Made by a program: the position numbers and the translations under genes. Positions 1-9,575 of a stretch of DNA of 64,000 nucleotides are shown here, one piece after another (the first letter of the stretch is position 1; each line of letters begins with the position of its first letter). The stretch covers positions 1 to 64,000 of the forward strand of contig NZ_BIFH01000046.1 of assembly GCF_003967355.1 (NCBI RefSeq), in the 5' to 3' direction. Source of the stretch: Embleya hyalina (GTDB lineage: Bacteria > Actinomycetota > Actinomycetes > Streptomycetales > Streptomycetaceae). The notes under the pieces are model-generated. The model made no database searches and was not told the origin of the DNA. It worked only from the letters and a program-made list of their open reading frames with translations.

Positions 1-280
1 CGGGAACGCACGCCCGGCGAACCCAACTCGACCGCCCTCTCTGCCGGCCGCTGCAGGTCGCTTTTTCGCCGAGCAAAATGCCGGTCTCGCCGAAGGCCCG
101 AAGTCTCGGAGCCCCACGCCGGCGGCGGACCACCACCGACCCGGGCCGGCCCCGCACCGGCCACCCGCAACCGAAAGCCCTCAACCCACCCGAAACGGCC
201 GCGCACGGTCCGACCCCATTTCCGTTCGAGCCCCCGTCGTCCTTTCCCCTTCGGACGACGAGGTCTCGGCGCGTGGTCGT
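1..280. other. No gene seen; left-edge intergenic DNA
   Basis: No convincing coding frame. An open frame on the plus strand runs from here into the next gene but is an antisense shadow of it. I see no promoter or terminator that I would defend. Confidence 0.4.
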
Positions 281-2089
281 CTACCCCGCGGCCGCCGCGC
301 AGACGTCGGCCAGTTCGTCGAGGGTGCCCTCGAAGTCGGGGGTCAGGGTCGTGAAGACGACCCAGGCCTCCGGGTTGGGGCCGATTCGCTTCGCGAGTCG
401 CGCGAGTGCGGGGCGCGGGGCGGCCTTGGACCAGTGGTTGGTGTCGATCGAGGTCAGGGCCGCCAACGCGAAGCGGACCGGGCGGGCGTGGCGGACGACC
501 TCCTCGCAGTCGATGTCGCCGTCCGCGGCCGCTGTGACGAGCCAGGAGTGCCACTGTTCGAGGGGGCTGTCCCGCAGTCGCTCGCCCGGGGGGCGGCGGT
601 GCTCCGGGACGGGGGGTTCGGTGCGTGGGCCCCGGTCCCACTTGGCGCGCAACTCCCTTAGGGGCGCGGGGTCTTCGGCGGCCAGAGCCGCCTCGGCCGT
701 GGTCCGGATCCGGTCCGGGAACAGGTCGCGGTGGCGGGTGAGGACATCGCGCGCGACCCGGGGGTCGGCGCGCTCCCACAGGTTCAGCACCACGTCGATC
801 CAGTCGATGCGCCGCAGCTTGCGGGCCTCGCAGCGGGGCAGCGCGAAGTCCACCACGGCCGGATCCCCCGACCGGGCCATCGCCTCGTACTCGGCGCTGT
901 ACGCCGGAGTCTCCAGAAGCCGCGTGCGCAGATCCGGGTGCATCGGGACAAGGGGCCGCCCAGGTCGCCGGCCGGTGTAGATCTCCCGGCGCAACTCGGC
1001 GGTGACCCCCGAGTCGTTGTTCACCAGGAGCAGGTCGAGCGAGTCCTCGCCGAGGTCGCGCAGCCGGGTCGCGTACTGCCGTCCCACATGCTGGTGTTCG
1101 GCCAACGCGGCCAACAGCGCGGGGTGGCCGCACCGCAGCGCCGCCTCGGCGACGTGGGTCAGCGGCGGGACGTTGCCCGGGAGCAGCGCGACGGCCGTCG
1201 CGTCGTCCAGGTGCGGGATGACGGCGGTGAGTTCGTCCTCGTCCAGACGACGCAGCAGGAAGCCCACCGACGGGCGTACGGCGGCCGGCACCCGGATCGC
1301 GGCCTCGCCGGTGTGCGCCGTCGACTCGGCGAAGAGCTCCGGCAGGGTACCCGCGAATCGCCCGAGCGCCCGGGACAGATGCGCCCACGCGGCCGAACTC
1401 GTGCCCAGGGTTTCCACGATCATGGGCCGCAGCAGCTCGTGCACGGCCATCTCGCCCGTGACATAGGCGTGTTCGCGCGCGACCACCGCGAGCACCTGGG
1501 CCGCGACCCGGGCCGGACGCATCCGGAGCAGGATCTCGCGCGGCGCCGACACCCCGGCCCGCAACGCGGATCGGGCCTGGTCCAGGGCCTCGGTACGGGT
1601 CACCGGCGCGTCGGGCGAGTGCAACAGGCTCACGCTCCCCGCCTGGCGCGCGGTGTGCGCGAGGACGGGATGGGCGCGCAACAACTCGACGGCCCGCCCG
1701 GCGGATGTGCCGGGCCGCCGCAGCTCCGCCCGCCCCCGATCGAGCCCGCCCGCCGAACCGTCGACCGCGGAGCCCTCACCGCCCGCATCGGCCGGCGCCC
1801 CGCCCCCCGGCGACTCGACGTCCGGAGGAAAGGCCCCGGCCACCACCGCGTCGCCCCCGGCCTCGATCAGCAGGCACAGCTGACGTGCCGTCAATCGAGG
1901 GTTGGCGGCGGCCCGTACCAGCTCCGCGCCGCTGCCGATCCGGGCGATCTCGGCCACCACCGCGTCCGACAGACACACCTCGTTCGGCATCATCGCGTCG
2001 ATCCCGCGCAGTCCCGCCAAGCGCGGGAAGACACCCGCCGCGTCGGCTTCGGAAAGCTCGCGCAGCACCAACACCAGGCCCCGGTCCAT
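281..2089 (-). CDS. Hypothetical cytosolic protein, helical-repeat-like
   Basis: About 602 residues. I do not recognise a named family. The protein is Leu/Ala/Arg-rich, with repeated short amphipathic segments of the type LLxxHPxLAxxA and DPRVARDVL. These suggest an alpha-solenoid or variant leucine-rich repeat, which is inference. There is no signal peptide, membrane segment or catalytic motif. I chose the ATG at 2089 because GGGAGG sits about six bases upstream; an ATG 24 bases earlier is open but has no such site. The C-terminal part (WSKAAPRPALARLAKRIGP onward) is less repetitive. It is separated by about 70 bases from the next minus-strand gene's stop, so it could be the distal gene of that unit. 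Confidence 0.75.
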   Translation of the reverse strand: MDRGLVLVLRELSEADAAGVFPRLAGLRGIDAMMPNEVCLSDAVVAEIARIGSGAELVRAAANPRLTARQLCLLIEAGGDAVVAGAFPPDVESPGGGAPADAGGEGSAVDGSAGGLDRGRAELRRPGTSAGRAVELLRAHPVLAHTARQAGSVSLLHSPDAPVTRTEALDQARSALRAGVSAPREILLRMRPARVAAQVLAVVAREHAYVTGEMAVHELLRPMIVETLGTSSAAWAHLSRALGRFAGTLPELFAESTAHTGEAAIRVPAAVRPSVGFLLRRLDEDELTAVIPHLDDATAVALLPGNVPPLTHVAEAALRCGHPALLAALAEHQHVGRQYATRLRDLGEDSLDLLLVNNDSGVTAELRREIYTGRRPGRPLVPMHPDLRTRLLETPAYSAEYEAMARSGDPAVVDFALPRCEARKLRRIDWIDVVLNLWERADPRVARDVLTRHRDLFPDRIRTTAEAALAAEDPAPLRELRAKWDRGPRTEPPVPEHRRPPGERLRDSPLEQWHSWLVTAAADGDIDCEEVVRHARPVRFALAALTSIDTNHWSKAAPRPALARLAKRIGPNPEAWVVFTTLTPDFEGTLDELADVCAAAAG

Positions 2090-2162
2090 GTATGTCCTCC
2101 CTCGGGCGCACACGCTAACGCCCGCCTCGGACGCCGACCCGAGGCGCCCCGGGGGCCGATCC

Positions 2163-3335
2163 TCAGCTCAGCACCAGCCGCAGGATCCGGTCGTCGCCCT
2201 TCCGGGGCGTGCCCCGGCCGTCGGTCGCACCGGTGACCAACCACAACTCGCCACCCACGGCGACCACGGTGCGCAACCGGCCGTAGCGGCCCTGGAAATA
2301 CGCCTTGGGCTCGCCGACGGTGGAGCCCAGGATCGGAGCCTGCCACAGCCGTTCGCCCTTGAGGCCGGCCAGGTAGACCACGTCGCCCAGGATCGCGATG
2401 CCGCTCGGCGACGCGTCGTCGGTGGCCCACTGGGCGACCGGGTTCATGTACTCGGGCCGGTCGCTCGCGCCCTCCACCTCCGGCCAGCCGTAGTTGGCGC
2501 CGGAACGGATCAGGTTGAGCTCGTCCCAGGTGTCCTGGCCGAACTCGCTCGCCCACAACCGCCCGGTGGAGTCCCAGGCGAGGCCCTGCACGTTGCGGTG
2601 CCCCAGGCTCCACACCGGCGAGTTCGGGAACGGGTTGCCGGGCGCCGGGCGGCCCTCGGGGGTCAGCCGCAGGATCTTGCCGCCGAGCGAGGATTTGTCC
2701 TGGGCCGCCTCCTTCCGCCCGGCCTCGCCCGTGCCCGCGTACAACATGCCGTCCGGGCCGAACGCGATCCGGCCGCCGTTGTGGTTCGAGCCGGCCGGGA
2801 TCCCGTCGAGCAACACCTCGGGTTGGCCCAGCGGTTGCCCCGGCACGTAGGTCATCCGGACGATCCGGTTGTCCCGATCGGTGGTGAGGTACGCGTAGAG
2901 GAAGTGATCGGTCGCGAACTTCGGCGACACCGCGATCCCGAGCAGACCCCCCTCCCCACGATGCACGGAGCCCGGCACCGTCCCGACCGGCACCGGCGGC
3001 ACCGTGCCCGGCCCGAACCGGGTGATCGTCCCGGTGTCGCGCGAGGACACCAGCGCGTCCCGATCCGGCAGCACCGCGACACCCCACGGCGTGTTCAGGT
3101 CCCGGGCCGATTCCCCGGCGACGACCGGCTCGGGCGGCTTGGCCGCGGTCGGCCCGGTCGGCACGTTCGGCGCCCCGGTCCCTGGCACGGGCGGGCCCGA
3201 ACGCCCGGGCGTGGCCCGGTGATCGGCCGACCCGCCGTCACCTCCGCACGAGGTGAGCCCGGTCGCCAGCGCGACGACGAGCACGAGGGAGGACCAGCCG
3301 GCCCTCGGACGCCTACTGCGCACCGGAAACACCAC
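2163..3335 (-). CDS. Lipoprotein PQQ-dependent sugar dehydrogenase
   Basis: About 390 residues. The N terminus has an Arg-rich n-region, a hydrophobic stretch and a lipobox (LTSC) that puts the lipid-bearing Cys at residue 30, so the mature enzyme should sit on the outer face of the membrane. The rest is a six-bladed beta-propeller of the glucose/sorbosone dehydrogenase (GSDH) family. Diagnostic segments are NHNGGRIAFGPDGMLY, GHRNVQGLAWD and GANYGWPEVEG. The family oxidises aldose sugars with PQQ as cofactor; the actual substrate cannot be read from sequence. The GTG at 3335 gives the full signal peptide; a GTG four codons later is also possible because neither has a strong ribosome binding site. 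No pqq genes are in the window. Confidence 0.88.
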   Translation of the reverse strand: MVFPVRSRRPRAGWSSLVLVVALATGLTSCGGDGGSADHRATPGRSGPPVPGTGAPNVPTGPTAAKPPEPVVAGESARDLNTPWGVAVLPDRDALVSSRDTGTITRFGPGTVPPVPVGTVPGSVHRGEGGLLGIAVSPKFATDHFLYAYLTTDRDNRIVRMTYVPGQPLGQPEVLLDGIPAGSNHNGGRIAFGPDGMLYAGTGEAGRKEAAQDKSSLGGKILRLTPEGRPAPGNPFPNSPVWSLGHRNVQGLAWDSTGRLWASEFGQDTWDELNLIRSGANYGWPEVEGASDRPEYMNPVAQWATDDASPSGIAILGDVVYLAGLKGERLWQAPILGSTVGEPKAYFQGRYGRLRTVVAVGGELWLVTGATDGRGTPRKGDDRILRLVLS

Positions 3336-3404
3336 CCACCATCTCGGAACTCCTCGACCCTAATGCGCCCCCGCCCCCCGGCGGATGGATCGCCGTCCGA
3401 CATC

Positions 3405-3410
3405 TACAGT
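3405..3410 (+). promoter_or_regulatory. -10 hexamer giving a leaderless message
   Basis: TACAGT lies seven bases before the ATG at 3418, so transcription would begin at or next to the start codon. No Shine-Dalgarno sequence precedes that ATG. The -35 region is poor (GGATGG-like). Confidence 0.35.
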
Positions 3411-3417
3411 TCCTGCC

Positions 3418-4377
3418 ATGGTCAGCGACGGCAGGATCTGGGTCCCCTACAGCCTCGAACAACTCGCCCCCATCCCCGCCGCGCTGAGCGGCGCGGGCGG
3501 CGCGGACGGCTCGGGCTCCCGCATCGACGTCTACGACGGAGCCGACGGCCCGGTCCCCGACACCGCCGCCGAGGTCGAGCTGTACGTGCTGCCCTACACG
3601 TTCGCCCCGCACACGCTGGAGCGGATCGCGGACATGCCCCGCCTCCGGATGATCCAGACGCTCACCGCCGGCTACGAGCACGTGCTGCCCTACCTGCCGC
3701 CCGGCGTCCTGCTGTGCAACGGCCGGGGCATCCACGAGACCAGCACCGCCGAACTCGCCCTCGCCCTGACCCTCGCCGCGCTGCGCGACATCCCGGGCTT
3801 CGTCCGCGGTCAGGACGCGGGGGAGTGGCGCTTCGGGTTCTACCCCGCGCTGGCCGACAAACGGGTGTTGATCCTCGGGTACGGCGCGATCGGCGAGGCC
3901 GTCGACCGCCGACTCCAGGGCTTCGAGGTGGACGTGGTCCGGGTCGCGCGCACCCCGCGCGACGGCGTGCACGGACCGGTCCGGGCGATGAGCGAACTGC
4001 CCGACCTGCTGCCGCACACCGACGTGATCATCCTCACCGTGCCGCTCACCGAGGACACCCGCGGCCTGGTCGACGCCGACTTCCTGGCCCGACTGCCCGA
4101 CGGCGCGCTGGTGGTCAACGTCGCGCGCGGCCCCGTCGTGGACACCGGGGCGCTGCTCGCCGAGGTGCGGAGCGGCCGGCTCCGGGCGGCCCTGGACGTC
4201 ACGGATCCCGAGCCGCTGCCCGCCGACCACCCGCTGCGCTTCGCCCCCGGTGTGTTGATCAGTCCGCACGTCGGCGGCAGCTCGTCCGCCTTCCTGCCGC
4301 GCGCCCTGCGATTGATCCGTCGGCAGCTCGAACGCTGGTCCGAAGGGGTGACTCCGGCCAACATCGTGCGTCGTTGA
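3418..4377 (+). CDS. D-isomer-specific 2-hydroxyacid dehydrogenase
   Basis: About 319 residues, typical for the family. The NAD-binding Rossmann motif is ILGYGAIGEAVDRRL (around residue 150). It is followed by the catalytic Arg in VNVARGPVVDTGALL, the DPEPLPADHPL segment with the catalytic Glu, and the catalytic His in SPHVGG. The enzyme should interconvert a 2-keto acid and the D-hydroxy acid with NAD(P)H in the cytosol; the substrate is unknown. It lies next to, and is divergent from, the sugar dehydrogenase. The start at 3418 is preferred over the in-frame ATG at 3385 because a -10 element sits exactly where a leaderless transcript needs it. Confidence 0.88.
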   Translation: MVSDGRIWVPYSLEQLAPIPAALSGAGGADGSGSRIDVYDGADGPVPDTAAEVELYVLPYTFAPHTLERIADMPRLRMIQTLTAGYEHVLPYLPPGVLLCNGRGIHETSTAELALALTLAALRDIPGFVRGQDAGEWRFGFYPALADKRVLILGYGAIGEAVDRRLQGFEVDVVRVARTPRDGVHGPVRAMSELPDLLPHTDVIILTVPLTEDTRGLVDADFLARLPDGALVVNVARGPVVDTGALLAEVRSGRLRAALDVTDPEPLPADHPLRFAPGVLISPHVGGSSSAFLPRALRLIRRQLERWSEGVTPANIVRR

Positions 4378-4466
4378 GCAACCAAGACCGTTCGATCGCG
4401 CTCTGCTGGGACGTGGGGCCGGCACCGATACGGTGTGCCCCGCGCACGCGACCGGGACGGAGAGAC

Positions 4467-6035
4467 ATGGACGACAGGGGGATGGCGCACGGCGCTGTTC
4501 ACGAGCGGTTCGAGGCATCGGGACCGGCCGCGCCGGGCGATGCGCCAACCGCCCCGGCGGTCGCGGAGGGGGCGATCATCGCCCCCCGATCGGGTGAACA
4601 CGACCTCCGCCTGCGCACCGTGGTCGAGCGTGCCCGGGGCCGGATCGGCCCCGGCGGCCTCCCGTACCTGCTCGCCGCGATCTTCTTCGCGATCTACGCG
4701 GCCCACTCGCTGTTGCGCCACCGCCGGATGGAGACGCACGCGTACGACCTGGGTCTGTTCGAACAGGTGGTCCGGTCCTACGCGCACTTCGAGGCGCCGG
4801 TGTCGGACATCCGGGCGCCCGGGTTCAACGTGCTCGGCGAACACTTCCACCCGATCCTGGCGCTGCTCGGCCCGATCTACCGGATCTTCCCCGGCGCCGC
4901 CACCCTGCTGGTGGCCCAGGCGTTCCTGGTCGCGATCTCGGTGGTGCCGATCACCCGGATCGCCGCGCGCGCGTTCGGCACCCTCGGCGCCGCCGGCGTG
5001 GGCATCGCGTACGGGCTGTCCTGGGGCATCCAGTCGGCGATCTCCTTCGACTTCCACGAGATCGCGTTCGCGGTGCCGCTGCTCGCCTTCGGCCTCGACC
5101 GGTTCCTGCTCGGCCGGCATGTCCAGGCGCTGGCCTGGTGGTTGCCGCTGGTCCTGGTCAAGGAGGACCTGGGACTGACCCTGGCCGCCGCGGCCGTACC
5201 GCTGCTCGTGCTGCGCCGCTGGAGGTTGGCCCTCGTACATGTGCTGATCGGCGTCACCGCGTTCGCGCTGGCGATCTTCGTCCTGCTGCCGGCGATCAAC
5301 CCCAACGACACCTACGCGTTCTGGGGGAACCTCGACTCGTCCCAGCGCTCCGGCGCCGCCGACCCGTCCACCTCGCTGAGCCAGGTGCCGCTCACCGATC
5401 TGGTGATCGAACTGCCCAAGTCGATGGTGTTCCCCAGCGTCAAGTGGATGACCCTGTTCATGCTGCTGCTGCCCACGGGGTTCATCGCGCTGCGCTCGCC
5501 GCTGGTGGCGATGATCGCGCCCACCATCCTGTGGCGGTTCACCTCCAGCAACACGTTCTACTGGGGCACCTACTTCCACTACAGCGCGGTGCTGATGCCC
5601 ATCGTGTTCGCCGCGTTCGTGGACGGCGTGGTGAAACTGCGCGCGTCGCACGTGGACTGGCTGCGGCGCTACGCGGTCAAGGCGGCGATCGTGCCGTTGG
5701 CGGTGTCGATGGCGTTCGCGCGCGACTTCCCGCTGATGGACCTGCTGCACAAGCGCACCTGGATGGTCCAGGACCGGGTGCACTCCGCGCACAAGGTGCT
5801 CGACCGGGTCCCGGACGACGCCACGGTGTCGGCGACGATGAGCTTCTCGCCGCAGTTGACCTCACGTGCGCGGGTGACCGACTTCCCGACGATCCTGCCC
5901 GGTCCGGGTTACGCGGCGATCGAGGTGTGGGGCGACAACAAGGACTGGGCCCGGTACTGGATCGCCTTCCTGATCGGGCAGGGGTTCGCCGAGGTGGCCC
6001 GGGAGCCGGGCGCGGTACTGCTCAAGCGGAACTGA
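4467..6035 (+). CDS. DUF2079 family polytopic membrane protein
   Basis: About 522 residues. A disordered, acidic N terminus of about 55 residues precedes many hydrophobic helices. The first (LLAAIFFAIYAAHSLL) is followed by the family signature HAYDLGLFEQ and then GEHFHPILALLGPIY. DUF2079 proteins resemble the GT-C membrane glycosyltransferase scaffold. The conserved Asp in YDLGLFEQ and the HFHP motif face the extracytoplasmic side in that model. A soluble C-terminal domain (from about residue 440) ends the protein. The start at ATG 4467 has GGACGGAGA upstream; the open frame continues far upstream but that part is not coding. Function is unknown; a lipid-linked sugar transferase is a guess. 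Confidence 0.85.
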   Translation: MDDRGMAHGAVHERFEASGPAAPGDAPTAPAVAEGAIIAPRSGEHDLRLRTVVERARGRIGPGGLPYLLAAIFFAIYAAHSLLRHRRMETHAYDLGLFEQVVRSYAHFEAPVSDIRAPGFNVLGEHFHPILALLGPIYRIFPGAATLLVAQAFLVAISVVPITRIAARAFGTLGAAGVGIAYGLSWGIQSAISFDFHEIAFAVPLLAFGLDRFLLGRHVQALAWWLPLVLVKEDLGLTLAAAAVPLLVLRRWRLALVHVLIGVTAFALAIFVLLPAINPNDTYAFWGNLDSSQRSGAADPSTSLSQVPLTDLVIELPKSMVFPSVKWMTLFMLLLPTGFIALRSPLVAMIAPTILWRFTSSNTFYWGTYFHYSAVLMPIVFAAFVDGVVKLRASHVDWLRRYAVKAAIVPLAVSMAFARDFPLMDLLHKRTWMVQDRVHSAHKVLDRVPDDATVSATMSFSPQLTSRARVTDFPTILPGPGYAAIEVWGDNKDWARYWIAFLIGQGFAEVAREPGAVLLKRN

Positions 6036-6566
6036 GGCGGAGCGGGCGGGCGGTGGAACCGACCCGTTCCCGCGAGACCGCGTCCCCGCCGTCCCGCCGT
6101 CCCCGCCGCGAGCCCACCCCGTGAGCCCCGTCCCGCCCCGCCCGTGAGCCCTCCGCGCCGGTTCCGCGCTCGGCCGTCCGAGTTCTCCCGCCGCGCCGCC
6201 GGTCGCCGAGTCGGGCATCGGTCGGCGACCCCGATCGAGCCCCGTCGTGCCCTTCGGAGGGGTGCGAATCCGCTCCCGGGGCCCGCGACGGCCCGTGGAC
6301 GCTCCTTGAAACTCCCAGGTTTTCCCTGATCAGAGCCCCTTTTTCCGCCCAGTGTCGGGACTTTGTCACAAATGCGCGGGAAGGGACTCCCATGCCAGGC
6401 ATCATTAGTTACTCTGTGTTGAGAAAGACAAGCTCACAGTGACGGGTTGGTGTATCGTCCGAGTCGTGGGGCGTTGAGAGACGCGCACGGTCGGGTGTCG
6501 CCCCCCCGTCGCGCCGGCGCCGACCGCCCCGCCTCACGGCTGGGGTGTGAGGGCCGGTGCAGTGCC
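6036..6566. other. 531-base intergenic region
   Basis: No gene. The right half (6350-6450) is the least GC-rich part and includes a TTGAGAAAG tract. It probably carries the promoter of the GGDEF/EAL gene, but I cannot place -10 and -35 boxes with confidence. Confidence 0.4.
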
Positions 6567-9407
6567 ATGAAGCGCCGTGGCGGCGACTTCGGGCGGAGGG
6601 GAGTGCGGAATGCCGGGGGACCACTGCCGGAGTGGCCGAGCCACGACGACCCGGTGCGGCTGCTGATCTTGGCCGACACCCCTGCGCAGCGGCAGTTGAA
6701 GTACCTGATCGTGCCGTTGTGCCTCGTGTATGCGATCGGTGCGCTCCAGGGTTGGGGCAATCCGACGCTGTCGCTCGCGATGGGCGACTTCGGCCTGGCC
6801 GCCGCCGCGGCCGTGGCGGCGGTCTCGTGTGCGCTCAAGGCCGTGCACGAATCCGGCCGGGCCCGGTTGTCCTGGGCGCTGTTCGCGTTCTCCGCCACGA
6901 TGGTCTCGCTCGGCAACGGCATCTGGGGCTGGTACGAGGTCGTGCTCGGTGTCCCGGTGCCCACGCCGGGGCCGACCGACGTGATCTTCCTGCTGTTCGC
7001 GCCGCCCACCATCGTCGGCCTGCTGCTCGTCGCGCAACGCCCGCGCGGGATCGCGGCCTGGACCTGCATGGCCCTGGACGGCTGGCTGATCGCGGGCTCG
7101 CTGTTCACCCTCGGCTGGAGCCTGGCGCTGGCCCGCAGTACCAGCGGGGATCGTTCGGACATCATCAAGATCGTGCTCACGCTCGCCTATCCGGTGCTCG
7201 ACATCCTGATGATCAGCATGGTCCTCGGATTGCGATTTCGGGCCGGTTCCGGAGATCGCGCGGCGCTGAATCTGGCCCTGGTCGGCCTCGCGGTCACGGT
7301 GATGAGCGACGCGTTGTGGACCACCCCCGGGCTGAACAGCGGATATCGCTCCGGAGGGCTGCTCGACGCGGGTTGGTTCGCGGGCAGCCTGCTGCTCGCC
7401 ATCGCGCCGTGGACGGGCCAGGGGGTCGAGGCGCACGAGCGGCCCCGGCACCGGACCATCTCGATGTTGTCCGCGCTCACCCCCTACATCGCCGCCGCGG
7501 TGTGCACCGCCGGTGTGCTCGGCGGCGCGGTGGCCGGCCACGCGCCGGACACGGTGGTGCTCGGGGTCGGCGCGACCGTGCTGGTCACGCTGGTACTGCG
7601 GCAGGCCATCACGCTGGTCGACAACGTCTTCATGGCCCAGGAGTTGTCCGCCAAGGAGAGCCACTTCCGCTCCCTCGTCCAGGGCTCCAGCGATGTGATC
7701 ATGATCGCGGCGAGCGACGGCGTGCTCCAGTACGTCAGCCACGCGGTCCGCCGGGTGTACGGGTTCGAGCCAGAGGAACTGGTCGGCACCCGGCTCGAAC
7801 TGCTCATCCACCCGGAGGAGAGCGCCCGGGTGCAGCGCGAGTTGCGGGCGTTCCTGGACGGTGCGCTGCCCGCGGGCGAGGCGGACCCCGCGATGGTGCG
7901 GGTGGAGTGCCGGATCCGCTCGGCGGGCGGCACCTGGCTGCACACCGAGTCGGCGGTCAACCGCTACGGCGACGGGCTGATCTTCAACAGCCGCGATGTC
8001 ACCGACCGGATCAAGTTGCAGACCCAGCTCGAACACGACGCCTTCCACGACCGGCTCACCGATCTGCCCAACCGGGCCCTGTTCGAGGACCGGATCCAGC
8101 ACGCGCTGGCCCAGCGGCGCGGGGTCACCCCCACCATCGCGGTGTTGTTCGTGGACCTGGACGGGTTCAAGGCGGTCAACGACAACTACGGGCACACCGC
8201 GGGGGACGAACTGCTCGTCCAGGCCGCGCGCCGGCTGGAACACGCGGTCCGGATCGGCGACACCGTGGCCCGGTTCGGCGGCGACGAGTTCGCCGCGCTC
8301 CTGGTCGGCGACCCGAGTCCGCGCGCGATCCGCGAGATCGCCGAGCGGTTGTTGTCCACGCTGTCCTCGCCGTACCGGATCGCCGACGGCGAGGTCCGGG
8401 TCGCGGCCAGCATCGGAATCGCCTTCTCCGCGCCCGGGATCGCCCCGGCCGACCTGATGCGGCACGCCGACGCCGCGATGTACCGGGCCAAGGACGGCGG
8501 CAAGGGCCGCGTCGAGGTCTACACCCCGGACATGGACGCCGACGTCGAACGCCGGGCGGCCCGGGCCGCGGGCCGCCGACGGGTGGACCGCGACGGACGG
8601 CTGGCCGTGTCGTACCAGCCGGTGGTGGACCTGGACACCGGCCGGGTCCACGACGTCGAGGCGGCGCTGTGCCGCGTCGAGGACGGCGCGGTGCCCGCCC
8701 GGGCCGACCACGTGCGGTTGACCGCGGGGGTCGACGGGCGGCTGTCACCGGTGGGTCGCCGCCTCCTGGAGGAGAGCGCGCTCGCCGCCGCGACCTGGCG
8801 CGCGGGCGGCCACGAGATCGGCGTCACGGTCGGGCTCGCCGCCCGCCAGCTCACCGGTCCGGGCTTCCTGGAGGTGCTGGAGGAGACGCTGCACACGGCC
8901 GATCTGCCGGCCACCGCGCTCACCCTGGAGATCATCGACAACGTACTGCCCGACGGCGACGAGTTGTTGCTCGGTCGGATCGCGGTGCTGCGGCGGCTGG
9001 GCGTGCGGTTGTCGCTGGACGACTTCGGCACCGGCCACTCCTCGCTGACCTACCTGCGCCGGCTGCCGGTGGACGCGCTCAAGATCGACCGCTCGTTCGT
9101 CGCCGAGGTCGGCACGTGTCCACACCTGACGGTGCTCACCTCGACGATCGTGCGGCTCGGCCTGGAATCCGGGCTGACCCTGGTGGCGGCGGGCATCGAC
9201 AGTCACGCGCAGGTCGACATACTCCGCGAAATGGGCTGTCAACGGGGCCAGGGCACATGGTTCCACCCGGCGGTCCCCGGCGACGCCATCTTCGACGTCC
9301 TGGGCCAAACCCCCCTGGGCAACAGCGCCGTCCGAGGCCCGAGACCCGACCCCCTCCCGGAAGCCCGCACCCCCCTGCCGGTCCAGGTCCCCCGCCCCCA
9401 GACCTGA
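6567..9407 (+). CDS. Membrane PAS-GGDEF-EAL protein with degenerate EAL
   Basis: About 946 residues. The N-terminal 350 residues hold 8-9 hydrophobic helices (from LIVPLCLVYAIGALQGW, about residue 47). A PAS domain follows (about 362-480), then GGDEF (490-650) and EAL (680-925). The cyclase half looks active: RFGGDEF around residue 571, preceded by an RIGD inhibitory site five residues upstream. The EAL half has lost key residues: EAL is EAA, the catalytic Asn of the VNLSARQ motif is Gly (VTVGLAARQL), and AEG is AAG. DDFGTG (818) and KIDRSFV remain. The expected role is c-di-GMP synthesis regulated by a membrane or PAS signal. The ATG at 6567 is chosen; upstream sequence in frame is not coding-like. 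Confidence 0.88.
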   Translation: MKRRGGDFGRRGVRNAGGPLPEWPSHDDPVRLLILADTPAQRQLKYLIVPLCLVYAIGALQGWGNPTLSLAMGDFGLAAAAAVAAVSCALKAVHESGRARLSWALFAFSATMVSLGNGIWGWYEVVLGVPVPTPGPTDVIFLLFAPPTIVGLLLVAQRPRGIAAWTCMALDGWLIAGSLFTLGWSLALARSTSGDRSDIIKIVLTLAYPVLDILMISMVLGLRFRAGSGDRAALNLALVGLAVTVMSDALWTTPGLNSGYRSGGLLDAGWFAGSLLLAIAPWTGQGVEAHERPRHRTISMLSALTPYIAAAVCTAGVLGGAVAGHAPDTVVLGVGATVLVTLVLRQAITLVDNVFMAQELSAKESHFRSLVQGSSDVIMIAASDGVLQYVSHAVRRVYGFEPEELVGTRLELLIHPEESARVQRELRAFLDGALPAGEADPAMVRVECRIRSAGGTWLHTESAVNRYGDGLIFNSRDVTDRIKLQTQLEHDAFHDRLTDLPNRALFEDRIQHALAQRRGVTPTIAVLFVDLDGFKAVNDNYGHTAGDELLVQAARRLEHAVRIGDTVARFGGDEFAALLVGDPSPRAIREIAERLLSTLSSPYRIADGEVRVAASIGIAFSAPGIAPADLMRHADAAMYRAKDGGKGRVEVYTPDMDADVERRAARAAGRRRVDRDGRLAVSYQPVVDLDTGRVHDVEAALCRVEDGAVPARADHVRLTAGVDGRLSPVGRRLLEESALAAATWRAGGHEIGVTVGLAARQLTGPGFLEVLEETLHTADLPATALTLEIIDNVLPDGDELLLGRIAVLRRLGVRLSLDDFGTGHSSLTYLRRLPVDALKIDRSFVAEVGTCPHLTVLTSTIVRLGLESGLTLVAAGIDSHAQVDILREMGCQRGQGTWFHPAVPGDAIFDVLGQTPLGNSAVRGPRPDPLPEARTPLPVQVPRPQT

Positions 9408-9506
9408 CCTTCGCGGCTCTGCCCGACACCCGTCCCCGTCTCCCACCGCGCCCCGCCGCCCGTGCCCCCTCGCCGGCCTGCGAGCTTGATCAAATCTGGA
9501 CATCGA

Positions 9507-9523
9507 GTCTCGCATGGTGAGAC
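9507..9523. promoter_or_regulatory. Inverted repeat upstream of ilvB, candidate NdgR operator
   Basis: GTCTC-gcatggt-GAGAC, a perfect 5-bp inverted repeat with 7-bp spacer, 53 bases before the ilvB leader peptide. The same architecture occurs between ndgR and leuC. A second overlapping repeat (TCTCGCA ... TGCGAGA, 9508-9531) shares its left arm. A TTGACA hexamer follows at 9539. Confidence 0.55.
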
Positions 9524-9575
9524 GTGCGAGAGCCCGGCTTGACACGTATACCGGCGCAGAGGGAGAGTCGCGGGC

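Noticed and set aside
1902-4466. Open frame that could extend the DUF2079 protein far upstream
   Set aside because: It crosses three other well-supported genes on both strands; the ATG at 4467 has a ribosome binding site and starts the normal protein.
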